From contig JBAZTJ010000115.1 of the NCBI GenBank assembly GCA_041662005.1, forward strand, positions 1 through 8,426: a stretch of 8,426 nucleotides of DNA, in the 5' to 3' direction. Below are positions 1-6,430 of this stretch, one piece after another (position 1 is the stretch's first letter; each line of letters starts with the position of its first letter). The translations under genes and the position numbers were made by a program. The notes under the pieces were generated by a model. The model made no database searches. It had not been told where the DNA came from and saw nothing but the letters and a program-made list of their open reading frames with translations. This stretch comes from DATHXC01 sp041662005. GTDB taxonomy: Bacteria; Pseudomonadota; Gammaproteobacteria; Burkholderiales; Methylophilaceae.

Positions 1-1184
1 CTCACAATTGGCAGCTGCTCGTTAGTGACATCTTTCAGGTCGTTTAGCATCTTGATGGCGGCATCCACGCCTTGGATACGTGCTATGAGGCCTGCGCTAC
101 TGATCTTGGCCTCTAGGTAGCGCTCACCCGGCTGCACCTTGTTGTAATAAGCCTCGGCTTGGGCGTCATTTTTCTGTTTTTCAGCCACTTGGCCAAGATA
201 CAGGTAGAGTTGATCGGGATCCTTGAAGCCGGCTTTAAGTGCTTGCTGGAAGTATTTGTCTGCGTCTACCAGGTCACCTGATTGAAATGAGAGCAGGCCA
301 ACTACTACCAGAATTTCCGGATTATTGTTCGATGCCTCAACCAGCTTGACGAACTCAGGCTTTGCTTCGGCGAAACGTTTTTGATTCACCAGCAAGCGGG
401 CCATGGTCAACCGTACTTCATTGGATTGCGGATATTTGGTTAGGAACTCGCGATAAAATTTCAAGGTGGCATCGGGCGACTGGCTGTAAAGCACCTGACC
501 ATGCAGGATGGCGTTCATTTCCCAACCGGGGTGGAGTTTTTCGGCTATCGCCAGCTCGCTGAGTGCCAGTTCAGTCTTTCCGGCGGCCCAGGCGGAATGA
601 CCAATAGTAAAATGGGCTTCTGCGATTTTCGGGTAAGGTTGAGCCAGTTCCTGCACTAGTTCGAGTACCGCATTTTTGTCAGCCTGGCGTGCCAATAGCG
701 TATTCAAATAGAGGAATCCGTTAGCACGTGAATCCTCTTTCTCCAGTAGTTTCTGCAGGTGCGGTTTGGCCTCACTCAGCTTGCCTGCTGCTACCAGCAT
801 CTGCGTACTGGCTTGTTGTGCTTCAATCGATTCGGGATCCAGCTCTGCCCATAAGCCAACAGCCTGCATTGCCGTTTGTGGGTTATTGGCAGCCACGGCT
901 GCTTTTGCTGAGCGTTCAGCCAGGCGAGGGTCTCTGCTGGATTTTGCCAAATCAAGGAAGAGGTTGCTGGCCAGGCTCAGATCGCCACGCTGGCCAGCGA
1001 TTTCGCCAACCAGGTATTTAAAAATGAACTCGCTGGAAACTGAAGTTTGCTGGCTAGGTGCTGCCTCTGGAGTGGCAGTAGCGTCATTAGCTTGGGCCCA
1101 TGGGCTGATGAGCAGGGAAGCCATGGCGCATAATGCTGCCAGGTTGAGATTGCGCTGCACGGGGTGGCTTTTACGAATGGGCAT
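1..1184 (-). CDS. Secreted TPR-repeat protein (C-terminus outside window)
   Basis: The 394 visible codons begin at the ATG at 1184-1182 and stay open to the left edge, so the stop is not in the window. Residues 1-32 form a clear signal peptide: basic start (RKSH), hydrophobic stretch around residues 14-30, then an AQA cleavage site before Asn33, giving a periplasmic or envelope protein. There is no lipobox cysteine. The rest is helical and alanine/leucine rich, with degenerate TPR units such as those near residues 190-220, 256-285 and 290-320 (G-x-L-x-x-A-x-x-x-x-x-x-A-L patterns). The shine-dalgarno match is weak (GAGA about 12 nt upstream), but the signal peptide fixes the start. In many betaproteobacteria a TPR protein of this kind lies next to mutM and precedes lolB and ispE, so those genes are expected further left. 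The family suggests a scaffold role in the envelope; the partner is unknown. It is transcribed divergently from the ABC operon. Confidence 0.9.
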   Translation of the reverse strand, partial: MPIRKSHPVQRNLNLAALCAMASLLISPWAQANDATATPEAAPSQQTSVSSEFIFKYLVGEIAGQRGDLSLASNLFLDLAKSSRDPRLAERSAKAAVAANNPQTAMQAVGLWAELDPESIEAQQASTQMLVAAGKLSEAKPHLQKLLEKEDSRANGFLYLNTLLARQADKNAVLELVQELAQPYPKIAEAHFTIGHSAWAAGKTELALSELAIAEKLHPGWEMNAILHGQVLYSQSPDATLKFYREFLTKYPQSNEVRLTMARLLVNQKRFAEAKPEFVKLVEASNNNPEILVVVGLLSFQSGDLVDADKYFQQALKAGFKDPDQLYLYLGQVAEKQKNDAQAEAYYNKVQPGERYLEAKISSAGLIARIQGVDAAIKMLNDLKDVTNEQLPIV

Positions 1185-1256
1185 AATCGGAGATATTCTC
1201 GTTACATTGTATGTTGGGGGTCAGATTTCAGGCATTCTGCTATATATGCTTAGTCC

Positions 1257-1285
1257 GTGACAGTCATTGCAAGTTCATCCATAAT
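1257..1285 (+). promoter_or_regulatory. Candidate sigma70 promoter of the ABC operon
   Basis: GTGACA (1257-1262, 5/6) and CATAAT (1280-1285, 5/6) are separated by 17 bp, the strongest promoter-like match on the plus strand of this gap. The start would be near 1292, giving a leader of about 155 nt before the ATPase ATG at 1448. That leader would contain three hairpins, including a terminator-like one. The candidate faces the minus-strand promoter at 1294-1322 head-on. Confidence 0.4.
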
Positions 1286-1292
1286 GAAGCCC

Positions 1293-1333
1293 GACTATAG
1301 CTTTTTAAAAGAAACTTTCCAATAGCTTTAGTC
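1293..1333 (+). repeat. Imperfect inverted repeat in the divergent gap
   Basis: The arm GACTATAGCT (1293-1302) is complementary to AGCTTTAGTC (1324-1333) at nine of ten positions, the exception being T1298 opposite T1328. The 21-base spacer is A/T rich. In RNA from the candidate promoter at 1257-1285 it would be the first structure of the leader. In DNA it covers the minus-strand -10 box, so it could instead be an operator. The imperfect arms and long loop make it the least certain of the leader structures. Confidence 0.3.
1294..1322 (-). promoter_or_regulatory. Candidate sigma70 promoter of the TPR gene
   Basis: On the minus strand TTGGAA (1322-1317, 4/6 match to TTGACA) is followed after exactly 17 bp by TATAGT (1299-1294, 5/6 match to TATAAT). 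Transcription would begin near 1287 and leave an untranslated leader of about 100 nt before the ATG at 1184. This is the best match I found on this strand in the gap. It was identified by eye only. Confidence 0.4.
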
Positions 1334-1359
1334 TCCAAACGTTGCGACAAAACACCAGG

Positions 1360-1386
1360 CGCTTGACATTTGTCAGGCGTTTTTTT
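1360..1386 (+). terminator. Intrinsic-terminator-like hairpin in the ABC operon leader
   Basis: Positions 1360-1368 pair with 1371-1379 over nine consecutive pairs (one G-U, at 1363/1376) around a tight TT loop. Seven T residues (1380-1386) follow directly. Stem plus T-run is the standard rho-independent form on the plus strand. The odd point is its place: no plus-strand gene lies upstream, since the neighbouring TPR gene runs the other way. It would therefore end transcripts that begin in the gap, as an attenuator does, or block read-through toward the operon. The left arm also contains a perfect TTGACA. Confidence 0.5.
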
Positions 1387-1391
1387 AATTT
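1363..1391 (+). promoter_or_regulatory. Alternative promoter overlapping the terminator-like hairpin
   Basis: A perfect TTGACA -35 box (1363-1368) is followed after 17 bp by TAATTT (1386-1391), which matches TATAAT only at positions 1, 2 and 6. The start would be near 1398, downstream of the hairpin, leaving a leader of about 50 nt. If this is the real promoter, the hairpin at 1360-1379 is a DNA palindrome over the -35 box (possibly an operator) and not an RNA terminator. Sequence alone cannot decide. Confidence 0.35.
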
Positions 1392-1407
1392 AGCAGGCCT
1401 TAATTTT

Positions 1408-1425
1408 ATTATCGCTTCGCGTAAT
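1408..1425 (+). promoter_or_regulatory. Small hairpin next to the ATPase ribosome-binding site
   Basis: ATTA (1408-1411) pairs with TAAT (1422-1425), and CGC (1413-1415) pairs with GCG (1419-1421), with a single bulged T at 1412 and a TTC loop. The hairpin ends two bases before the only shine-dalgarno match, GGAG at 1428-1431. That GGAG lies 16 nt from the ATG, unusually far. The hairpin could influence ribosome access; this is inference from pairing alone. Confidence 0.3.
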
Positions 1426-1447
1426 TCGGAGTGTTTCAAATTTACTT

Positions 1448-2377
1448 ATGACTACTGTAACCGTTGAGGCAAGTGACCTGACACGCATTTATGGTGGCCG
1501 CGAGGCAGTCCGTGATGTAAGTTTTACATTGACCAAAGGTGAAGTGCTTGGTTTTCTTGGCCCGAATGGCGCAGGAAAATCCACCACGATGAAGATGCTT
1601 ACCGGCAATCTGGCGCCAAGCAAAGGCAGCGTCAAGATTTGCGGTATTGATATGCTGGAAAACCCGAAGGAAGCCAAGGCGCTGATCGGCTATTTGCCAG
1701 AGCAGCCGCCTTTGTATCGCGAGCTTACGGTGGATGAGTTCCTGGAAGTGGCGGCAAGGCTACATCGCGTCAAGGGCAGTCATATTAAAAAAGCGGTACA
1801 GAGCGCCAAAGAACGTTGCGGCTTGACGGAAATGGGCAAACGCCTGATAGAGAATTTGTCCAAAGGTTACCAGCAGCGTGTAGGGATAGCGCAAGCCATT
1901 ATTCATAACCCCATGGTGGTGATTCTGGATGAGCCTACTGTCGGTCTGGACCCTATTCAGATTCGCGACATACGTACCCTGATCAAGGATTTGGGGAAAG
2001 AGCACAGCGTGATTCTTTCCACCCATATCCTGCCTGAAGTGGAAATGGTATGTGATCACGTACAGATCATCTATAAAGGCCAGTTGGTATTCAACGGCTC
2101 CATCGACGTACTCGGCCAGCAGCGCCAGGGCAATAAACTGCTGGTTGGACTCCATAATCCACCAAGCAATGATGAGTTGTTAAAGGTTCCGGGCGTGGTC
2201 AGCATCGATACCCTGCCAAATGGCTTGTTACGTGTTAACTATGCAGAGGGCCAGGCTCCGGCAGAGGCCCTGGTACAAGCTGCAGTCAGCCACGGCTGGG
2301 GTTTGCATCAGATCAATCCTGATCAGACCAGCCTCGAGGATGTCTTTGTTCAATTAACCTATCAAGAAGCTGCTTAA
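1448..2377 (+). CDS. GldA-type ABC transporter ATP-binding protein
   Basis: This 309-residue ABC ATPase would power the permease encoded next, from the cytoplasmic face of the inner membrane. All nucleotide-binding motifs are intact: Walker A GPNGAGKST (38-46), Q-loop Gln86 in LPEQPP, signature LSKGYQQR (137-144), Walker B VVILDEP (157-163) with catalytic Glu162, D-loop GLDP (166-169) and switch His193. Residues from about 215 onward form the C-terminal extension usual in the CcmA/GldA/NosF class, ending in SLEDVFVQLT. The length is normal for the family. The start is set by the ABC fold beginning almost at once (VEASDLTRIYGG); the ribosome site is poor, GGAG being 16 nt upstream. It is the first gene of the operon, and the permease follows after 31 nt. 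The class is certain. The assignment to the GldA group rests mainly on the GldF, GldG and DUF4340 neighbours; the substrate is unknown. Confidence 0.95.
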   Translation: MTTVTVEASDLTRIYGGREAVRDVSFTLTKGEVLGFLGPNGAGKSTTMKMLTGNLAPSKGSVKICGIDMLENPKEAKALIGYLPEQPPLYRELTVDEFLEVAARLHRVKGSHIKKAVQSAKERCGLTEMGKRLIENLSKGYQQRVGIAQAIIHNPMVVILDEPTVGLDPIQIRDIRTLIKDLGKEHSVILSTHILPEVEMVCDHVQIIYKGQLVFNGSIDVLGQQRQGNKLLVGLHNPPSNDELLKVPGVVSIDTLPNGLLRVNYAEGQAPAEALVQAAVSHGWGLHQINPDQTSLEDVFVQLTYQEAA

Positions 2378-2408
2378 CTCAGCCCCGATTCAACAAGGTG
2401 GTTCACTC

Positions 2409-3155
2409 ATGATTATCAATATCGCCAGAAAAGAACTCAAAAGCCTGTTTGCTTCGCCCATGGGCTGGGTAATACTGGCTTTGCTGCAATTTGTCTTTGG
2501 TACATTCTTTTTAATTGGTATCGACCAGTACTTTCAGACCATGTCTGGTGTCATCCGGCCAGAAGAGCGCCTGGGCGTGACTGAATATGTCGGGCATAAC
2601 GTATTCAGCATTGCCTCCATGGTCATGCTGTTTGCCGTACCTTTGTTATCCATGCGCCTGATCAGCGAAGAGCGCCGTCAGCAGACGCTGACCTTTTTGT
2701 TCAGTGCGCCACTTTCGCTCACAGAGATTGTGCTGGGCAAGTTCTTTGGCTTGGTGTCCTTCCTTACTATCGTGATCCTGTTTATTGCTGCCATGATGAG
2801 CGCCTTGAATCTGTGGTCTGATGTGGATTTCGGCTATATCATTGCCAACGTCATGGGCTTGTGGTTTCTGGTAGCAAGTTTCTCTGCACTGGGAATTTAT
2901 GTTTCCAGCCTGACACAACAACCGGTAGTAGCTGGCATTATTACGTTTGTAGCCTTGTTTGCCTTGCTGATTCTGGACTACTTTTTTGCCGGTGACCCCA
3001 GCAGCAATATTGCTTACCTTTCCCTGATGCGGCATTTCGAGCCATTCTCACGAGGTTTGATCGATACCCGTGATTTTGCCTATTTCCTGTTGTTTATTAT
3101 CACTTTCTTGACTCTGACAGTGCGTCGCCTTGATGCCGACCGTCTGCGTGGCTAA
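2409..3155 (+). CDS. GldF/NosY-type ABC-2 permease
   Basis: This 248-residue integral inner-membrane protein should partner the preceding ATPase, probably as a homodimer. Six hydrophobic segments are visible, near residues 18-38, 65-85, 112-132, 143-165, 172-194 and 223-240. After the second lies the cytoplasmic motif typical of ABC-2 permeases, RLISEERRQQTLTFLFSAPLS (83-103), with the conserved Glu/Arg cluster and the LFSAP coupling region. The segment HFEPFSRGLIDTRDFAYF (209-226) resembles the loop before the last helix in GldF and NosY proteins. The length matches unfused GldF; in some organisms GldF is fused to GldG, and here it is not. A good ribosome site, AAGGTGG (2395-2401), lies 7 nt before the ATG. 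GldG follows 14 nt after the stop. The family is well supported; transport direction and cargo cannot be read from the sequence. Confidence 0.92.
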   Translation: MIINIARKELKSLFASPMGWVILALLQFVFGTFFLIGIDQYFQTMSGVIRPEERLGVTEYVGHNVFSIASMVMLFAVPLLSMRLISEERRQQTLTFLFSAPLSLTEIVLGKFFGLVSFLTIVILFIAAMMSALNLWSDVDFGYIIANVMGLWFLVASFSALGIYVSSLTQQPVVAGIITFVALFALLILDYFFAGDPSSNIAYLSLMRHFEPFSRGLIDTRDFAYFLLFIITFLTLTVRRLDADRLRG

Positions 3156-3169
3156 TCGGGTATTTATAT

Positions 3170-4534
3170 ATGAAAACAAACCGCAAACTACGCTTCCAGC
3201 TGTTCATGCAAAACAGTTTCTTTGTGCTGTTGTTCCTGGTGTTAATGCTAATGCTGGGCTATTTGTCACGTGAGTATCATTACTCCAAGGACATTACCCA
3301 GAGTGCACGCAATACCTTAACGCAAGGCAGTATTAACGTCCTCAAGCAAATGAAGGGGCCAGTCCAGATCACGGTCTACGCCTCAAAAGACGACGAATAC
3401 CGTAAAACCATCAACGCCTTTATTGCGCGCTATCAGCGTACCAAGTCTGATATCAAAGCCGAGTTCATCAATCCGGCTGAGCAGCCCAAGCTTGCGCAGG
3501 ACGCTGGTATCAAAGCTGAAGGTGAGTTGGTAGTGACTTACGAGAAGCGCGAAGAACACTTGCTGCCCCCTTATGCCGAGCAGGATCTCACCAACTTGCT
3601 GGTGCGTTTGTCGCGGACCAGTCAGCATACCGTGATGTATCTGGATGGACACGGCGAACGTAATTTGTTAGGCCTGAAAAACCATGACCTGGGCGGATTC
3701 GGCGCGCAGCTTGAGAAGAAGGGTTTTAAATTAGCCAATCCTGACCTGACCATTGCCCAGCAAGTCCCACGTAATGGCGCCATGCTGGTCATTGCCGGCC
3801 CGCAAGTCGATGTGACTGAGGTTGAGGTAAAGAAGATCAAGGAGTATCTGGAATCTGGCGGTAACCTGTTGTGGTTGCTGGATGATGAAAAAATGCATGG
3901 CCTGCAACCGGTGGCTGAGTATCTGGGCTTGCAACTGACGCCAGGTATGGTGATCGATCTGTCCTCAGCGCAGCAGGGTGCAGATTCAAAGGTGGCATTT
4001 GCCAACCAGTATGGCGAACATGCCATCACTAAAACCTTTATGTTGAGGACGCTATTCCCGGAAGCCCGCATGGTGGAAGCTCATGGCAATGATGATAACG
4101 GCTGGGAAGTCAGCCGCCTGATTGAGGTGGCGGCAAATGGCTGGCTGGAGACGGGGGCTGTTGACGGCAAGCAGACCTATGACGAGAAAAAAGACATTAA
4201 AGGCCCCATCAATATCGCGGTTGCACTTGAGCGTAAGTACGGTAAAAAAGGCCAGCGCGTCATCGTGGTTGGTAACGGCAATTTCCTGTCCAATACTTTC
4301 ATGAATAATGGCGGCAACCTAGATCTTGGCGTCAATATGGTGAACTGGCTGGCAGGTGATGATCGCTTGATTACGATTCAGCCTAAACCGCTAAGGGACG
4401 TCAACGTGAATATTCCAACGACGGCCTGGGGCCGGTTTGTGGCAATGGCAGTGTTTTTTGGTTTCCGCTTGGTGTTGCCTATTGCCTTGCTGATTGCCGG
4501 TGTGGTGATCTGGTGGAAGCGTAGAAAAGCCTGA
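3170..4534 (+). CDS. GldG-type auxiliary protein of ABC system
   Basis: This 454-residue protein has one hydrophobic helix at each end (about residues 12-31 and 422-447, the latter followed by WWKRRKA) and a large domain between them that should face the periplasm. Residues about 40-145 form the N-terminal ABC-auxiliary region, including VQITVYASKDDEYRKTIN (65-82). Residues about 153-240 carry the family hallmark VMYLDGHGERN (155-165), then VIAGP (207-211) and GGNLLWLLDDE (230-240), a glutamine-amidotransferase-like (IFT52/GldG) fold. Near the end, VVGNGNFLSN (366-375) and LGVNMVNWLAGDD (386-398) are also typical. No catalytic cysteine is seen where an amidotransferase would need one, so a structural or binding role fits better than enzymatic activity. 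The ribosome site is weak (CGGG at 3157-3160), suggesting translational coupling to the permease gene 14 nt upstream. Family assignment is firm; function in a non-gliding host is unknown. Confidence 0.9.
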   Translation: MKTNRKLRFQLFMQNSFFVLLFLVLMLMLGYLSREYHYSKDITQSARNTLTQGSINVLKQMKGPVQITVYASKDDEYRKTINAFIARYQRTKSDIKAEFINPAEQPKLAQDAGIKAEGELVVTYEKREEHLLPPYAEQDLTNLLVRLSRTSQHTVMYLDGHGERNLLGLKNHDLGGFGAQLEKKGFKLANPDLTIAQQVPRNGAMLVIAGPQVDVTEVEVKKIKEYLESGGNLLWLLDDEKMHGLQPVAEYLGLQLTPGMVIDLSSAQQGADSKVAFANQYGEHAITKTFMLRTLFPEARMVEAHGNDDNGWEVSRLIEVAANGWLETGAVDGKQTYDEKKDIKGPINIAVALERKYGKKGQRVIVVGNGNFLSNTFMNNGGNLDLGVNMVNWLAGDDRLITIQPKPLRDVNVNIPTTAWGRFVAMAVFFGFRLVLPIALLIAGVVIWWKRRKA

Positions 4535-4562
4535 TGAAGCCAGGAATCGAGGAAGGTTTGTC

Positions 4563-5441
4563 ATGAAAGCACGTTGGTTAGTAAATTTACTGTTGCTGGT
4601 GTTGATTGCCGGCGTGGCAAGCTTTATCTATTTGCGCCCCAAGACCGAAACCAAGGTCAAGCAGACGTATGAGGTTTCCACTCTTAAGCTGGCTGATTTC
4701 AGCAAGGTTAGTGTGGAGCAACCGACCAAAGCCGCCGTAGTTTTTGAGAAGATAGACGGATACTGGTACATAGTGCAGCCTTATAAGGCGCGCGCCGACC
4801 AAAGGCTGGTGAGCCGGATGCTGTCGATAGTTGCTGCACACAGTAATGAGAAATTTCCGGCGACTGATCTTGGGCGTTTTGGCCTGGACAAGCCTCGCTT
4901 GAAACTTAAACTGGGTGATGCTGAATTCCTGTTCGGGACATTTAACCCCGTCACCGAAGAGCAATATGTGGTGTACAAGGATTCCGTATACTTGCTACCC
5001 GTGAGCTATTCCGAAGCGGCGCAGGTGCAACTGACAGAGTTTCTCGATAAAAGCCCGCTAAAGCCTACCGAAAAAATCGTAGGATTTGATTTCTCACATC
5101 TGGAGCAATGGGAAGAAACCCGCCTCAACATAGACTTGGTTAATGGCAAATGGGTGGCCTCTGCCCCCAAGGCCAAGCCTGATCAGAATGAAATGAATGA
5201 ATGGTTTGATGCATATTGGACGCATATGAGCGTGCAATCGGTGGAGCCGTATACGCCAGATCGTAAGGCCAGCTTGCCTTCCTTCGAAGTCAAACTCAAG
5301 GATGGCAGCAAGGTGCATTTTGATAAACTGCAGGAATCGCCACAGCTGCTACTGGGGAGGCCGGATGAGGGTATGCTTTACCATATCGCACAGGATATTG
5401 GCTTTACGCTGGTGAATCCGCCAGTGGGTATCGTGCCTTAA
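4563..5441 (+). CDS. DUF4340 membrane-anchored periplasmic protein
   Basis: The 292-residue product starts with one hydrophobic anchor (residues 6-23) after a short basic tip (MKARW). It lacks a lipobox cysteine and a cleavage site, so it should remain tethered to the inner membrane with the rest in the periplasm. The DUF4340 signature is clear: a Trp-containing strand EKIDGYWYIVQP (62-73), the turn ARADQRLVSRMLSIV (76-90), then DLGRFGLDKPRLKLKLGD (102-119) and the FGTFNPVTEEQYVVYKDSVYLL block (124-145). A second, more divergent copy of the fold may occupy residues about 165-280. A strong ribosome site, GAGGAAGG (4549-4556), lies 6 nt before the ATG. DUF4340 genes are commonly found right after GldG-type genes, and that linkage holds here, arguing for a subunit or partner of the ABC complex. 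No biochemical activity is known to me. mutM begins 6 nt after its stop. Confidence 0.88.
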   Translation: MKARWLVNLLLLVLIAGVASFIYLRPKTETKVKQTYEVSTLKLADFSKVSVEQPTKAAVVFEKIDGYWYIVQPYKARADQRLVSRMLSIVAAHSNEKFPATDLGRFGLDKPRLKLKLGDAEFLFGTFNPVTEEQYVVYKDSVYLLPVSYSEAAQVQLTEFLDKSPLKPTEKIVGFDFSHLEQWEETRLNIDLVNGKWVASAPKAKPDQNEMNEWFDAYWTHMSVQSVEPYTPDRKASLPSFEVKLKDGSKVHFDKLQESPQLLLGRPDEGMLYHIAQDIGFTLVNPPVGIVP

Positions 5442-5447
5442 TCAGGT

Positions 5448-6260
5448 ATGCCTGAGTTACCAGAGGTCGAGACCACGATGCGGGGTATGGCCCCGCTAGT
5501 CAATCTCGCAGTCAATCAAGTCATTATTCGCAATGCTTCACTGCGCTGGCCTATTCCGGACCATCTTCCTAATACCCTGGCCGGACAAACACTGGTCGCG
5601 TTAACTCGTCGTGCTAAATACATACTGGCTCAATTCCAGACGGGGACGCTTATCCTGCATCTGGGTATGTCTGGCCGGATATGCCTGCTGGAACAAGATG
5701 AGCCCGCTGCCAAGCACGACCATTTCGATATCCACTTTACCGATGGGCATGTCCTCCGCTTGCGCGACCCGCGCCGGTTTGGTGCTGTGTTATGGATGGA
5801 GGGTGAGCCGTCACAACACATGTTGATCGCCTCACTGGGGCCTGAGCCTCTCGAAGCTTCTTTTACCGGGGAGTATCTGCATAAAAATATCCGAACCCGC
5901 ACGGCGGCCATCAAAACAACCATCATGGATAGCCATCTGGTGGTGGGCGTAGGCAATATTTATGCGAGTGAGTCATTGTTCCGCGCCGGCATCAGCCCGA
6001 AAACGCCGGCCAACAAGCTTTCCAGGACACGCTGCGAGCGTCTGGTACAAGAGATCCGGAGTACTTTAGCCGATGCCATAAAGGCTGGCGGCAGCAGCCT
6101 GAGGGATTTCTTTGGTGCTGATGGTAATCCTGGTTATTTCCAGCAGGAATATTTTGTCTACGGGCGAACAAGCCAGCCATGCAAAGTCTGCAGTTCTCCC
6201 ATAGTCTTGTTAAAACAGGGCCAGCGCTCCACCTTCTATTGCCCGGTTTGCCAGAAGTAG
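5448..6260 (+). CDS. mutM: Formamidopyrimidine-DNA glycosylase MutM (Fpg)
   Basis: MutM removes 8-oxoguanine and formamidopyrimidines from DNA and cuts the abasic site by beta/delta elimination. At 270 residues it has the usual length, and every key feature is present: the N-terminus MPELPEVET with the Pro2 nucleophile and Glu3, Lys57 in RRAKYIL, the void-filling residues Met74, Arg109 and Phe111 (HLGMSG and DPRRFG), the helix-two-turn-helix around VVGVGNIYASE (165-175) with Asn170, the GGSSLRDF loop (214-221), and a zinc finger with Cys245, Cys248, Cys265 and Cys268 plus Arg260. The start is certain because Pro2 must follow the initiator Met. Only a minimal AGG lies just before the ATG, and the DUF4340 stop is 6 nt upstream, so translation is probably coupled. 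No clear separate promoter is seen, placing this housekeeping repair gene last in the ABC operon. No mutY is adjacent. Confidence 0.98.
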   Translation: MPELPEVETTMRGMAPLVNLAVNQVIIRNASLRWPIPDHLPNTLAGQTLVALTRRAKYILAQFQTGTLILHLGMSGRICLLEQDEPAAKHDHFDIHFTDGHVLRLRDPRRFGAVLWMEGEPSQHMLIASLGPEPLEASFTGEYLHKNIRTRTAAIKTTIMDSHLVVGVGNIYASESLFRAGISPKTPANKLSRTRCERLVQEIRSTLADAIKAGGSSLRDFFGADGNPGYFQQEYFVYGRTSQPCKVCSSPIVLLKQGQRSTFYCPVCQK

Positions 6261-6361
6261 CGCGTCTTAATTTCAGCGCCTAAGGCGTGGTTGGCAGCGC
6301 TAGACCGTAGCTTTCAGATACCCTAACCTTTGGTGTGCAAGGTATTTCCCCTTCTTTTCTC

Positions 6362-6389
6362 TAGATATATCAAACTGCTTAGCTATTAT
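6362..6389 (+). promoter_or_regulatory. Candidate promoter of the HDOD gene
   Basis: TAGATA (6362-6367, 4/6 to TTGACA) and TATTAT (6384-6389, 5/6 to TATAAT) are spaced by 16 bp. A start near 6396 would leave about 50 nt of leader before the ATG at 6449. The remainder of the 188-base gap (6261-6448) holds only short G/C inverted repeats without a T-run, so no convincing intrinsic terminator for the mutM operon was found. Confidence 0.35.
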
Positions 6390-6411
6390 GCTGTGATGAA
6401 ATGCCAGTGAA

Positions 6412-6430
6412 TGTGCGTTGAACTAGCACA
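6412..6430 (+). promoter_or_regulatory. Short dyad just upstream of the HDOD ribosome site
   Basis: TGTGC (6412-6416) and GCACA (6426-6430) form a perfect five-base inverted repeat around a 9-base spacer. It ends two bases before the ribosome site AGGAGA (6433-6438), which lies 10 nt from the ATG. It could be an operator or a small RNA hairpin limiting translation. Five-base arms occur by chance often enough that this is only a candidate. Confidence 0.2.

Noticed and set aside
766..1260. Plus-strand open frame of 164 codons
   Set aside because: It is antisense to the TPR gene, which has a signal peptide and repeat pattern in its own frame. The plus-strand product has no recognisable domain and no ribosome site.
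1284..1325. Possible 13-codon leader peptide (MKPDYSFLKETFQ) before the terminator-like hairpin
   Set aside because: Its ATG overlaps the -10 box of the best promoter, so it would not be in that transcript. There is no ribosome site and no run of regulatory codons.
3622..4071. Minus-strand open frame of 149 codons
   Set aside because: It lies antisense within the GldG-type gene, is cysteine and serine rich in the way shadow frames often are, and has no promoter or ribosome site.
6274..6345. Inverted repeats after mutM (GCGCC/GGCGT; ACCTT/AAGGT) as a terminator
   Set aside because: The stems are only about five pairs long. The first has no T-run, and the second is followed by a C-interrupted pyrimidine tract, so neither meets the usual intrinsic-terminator pattern.
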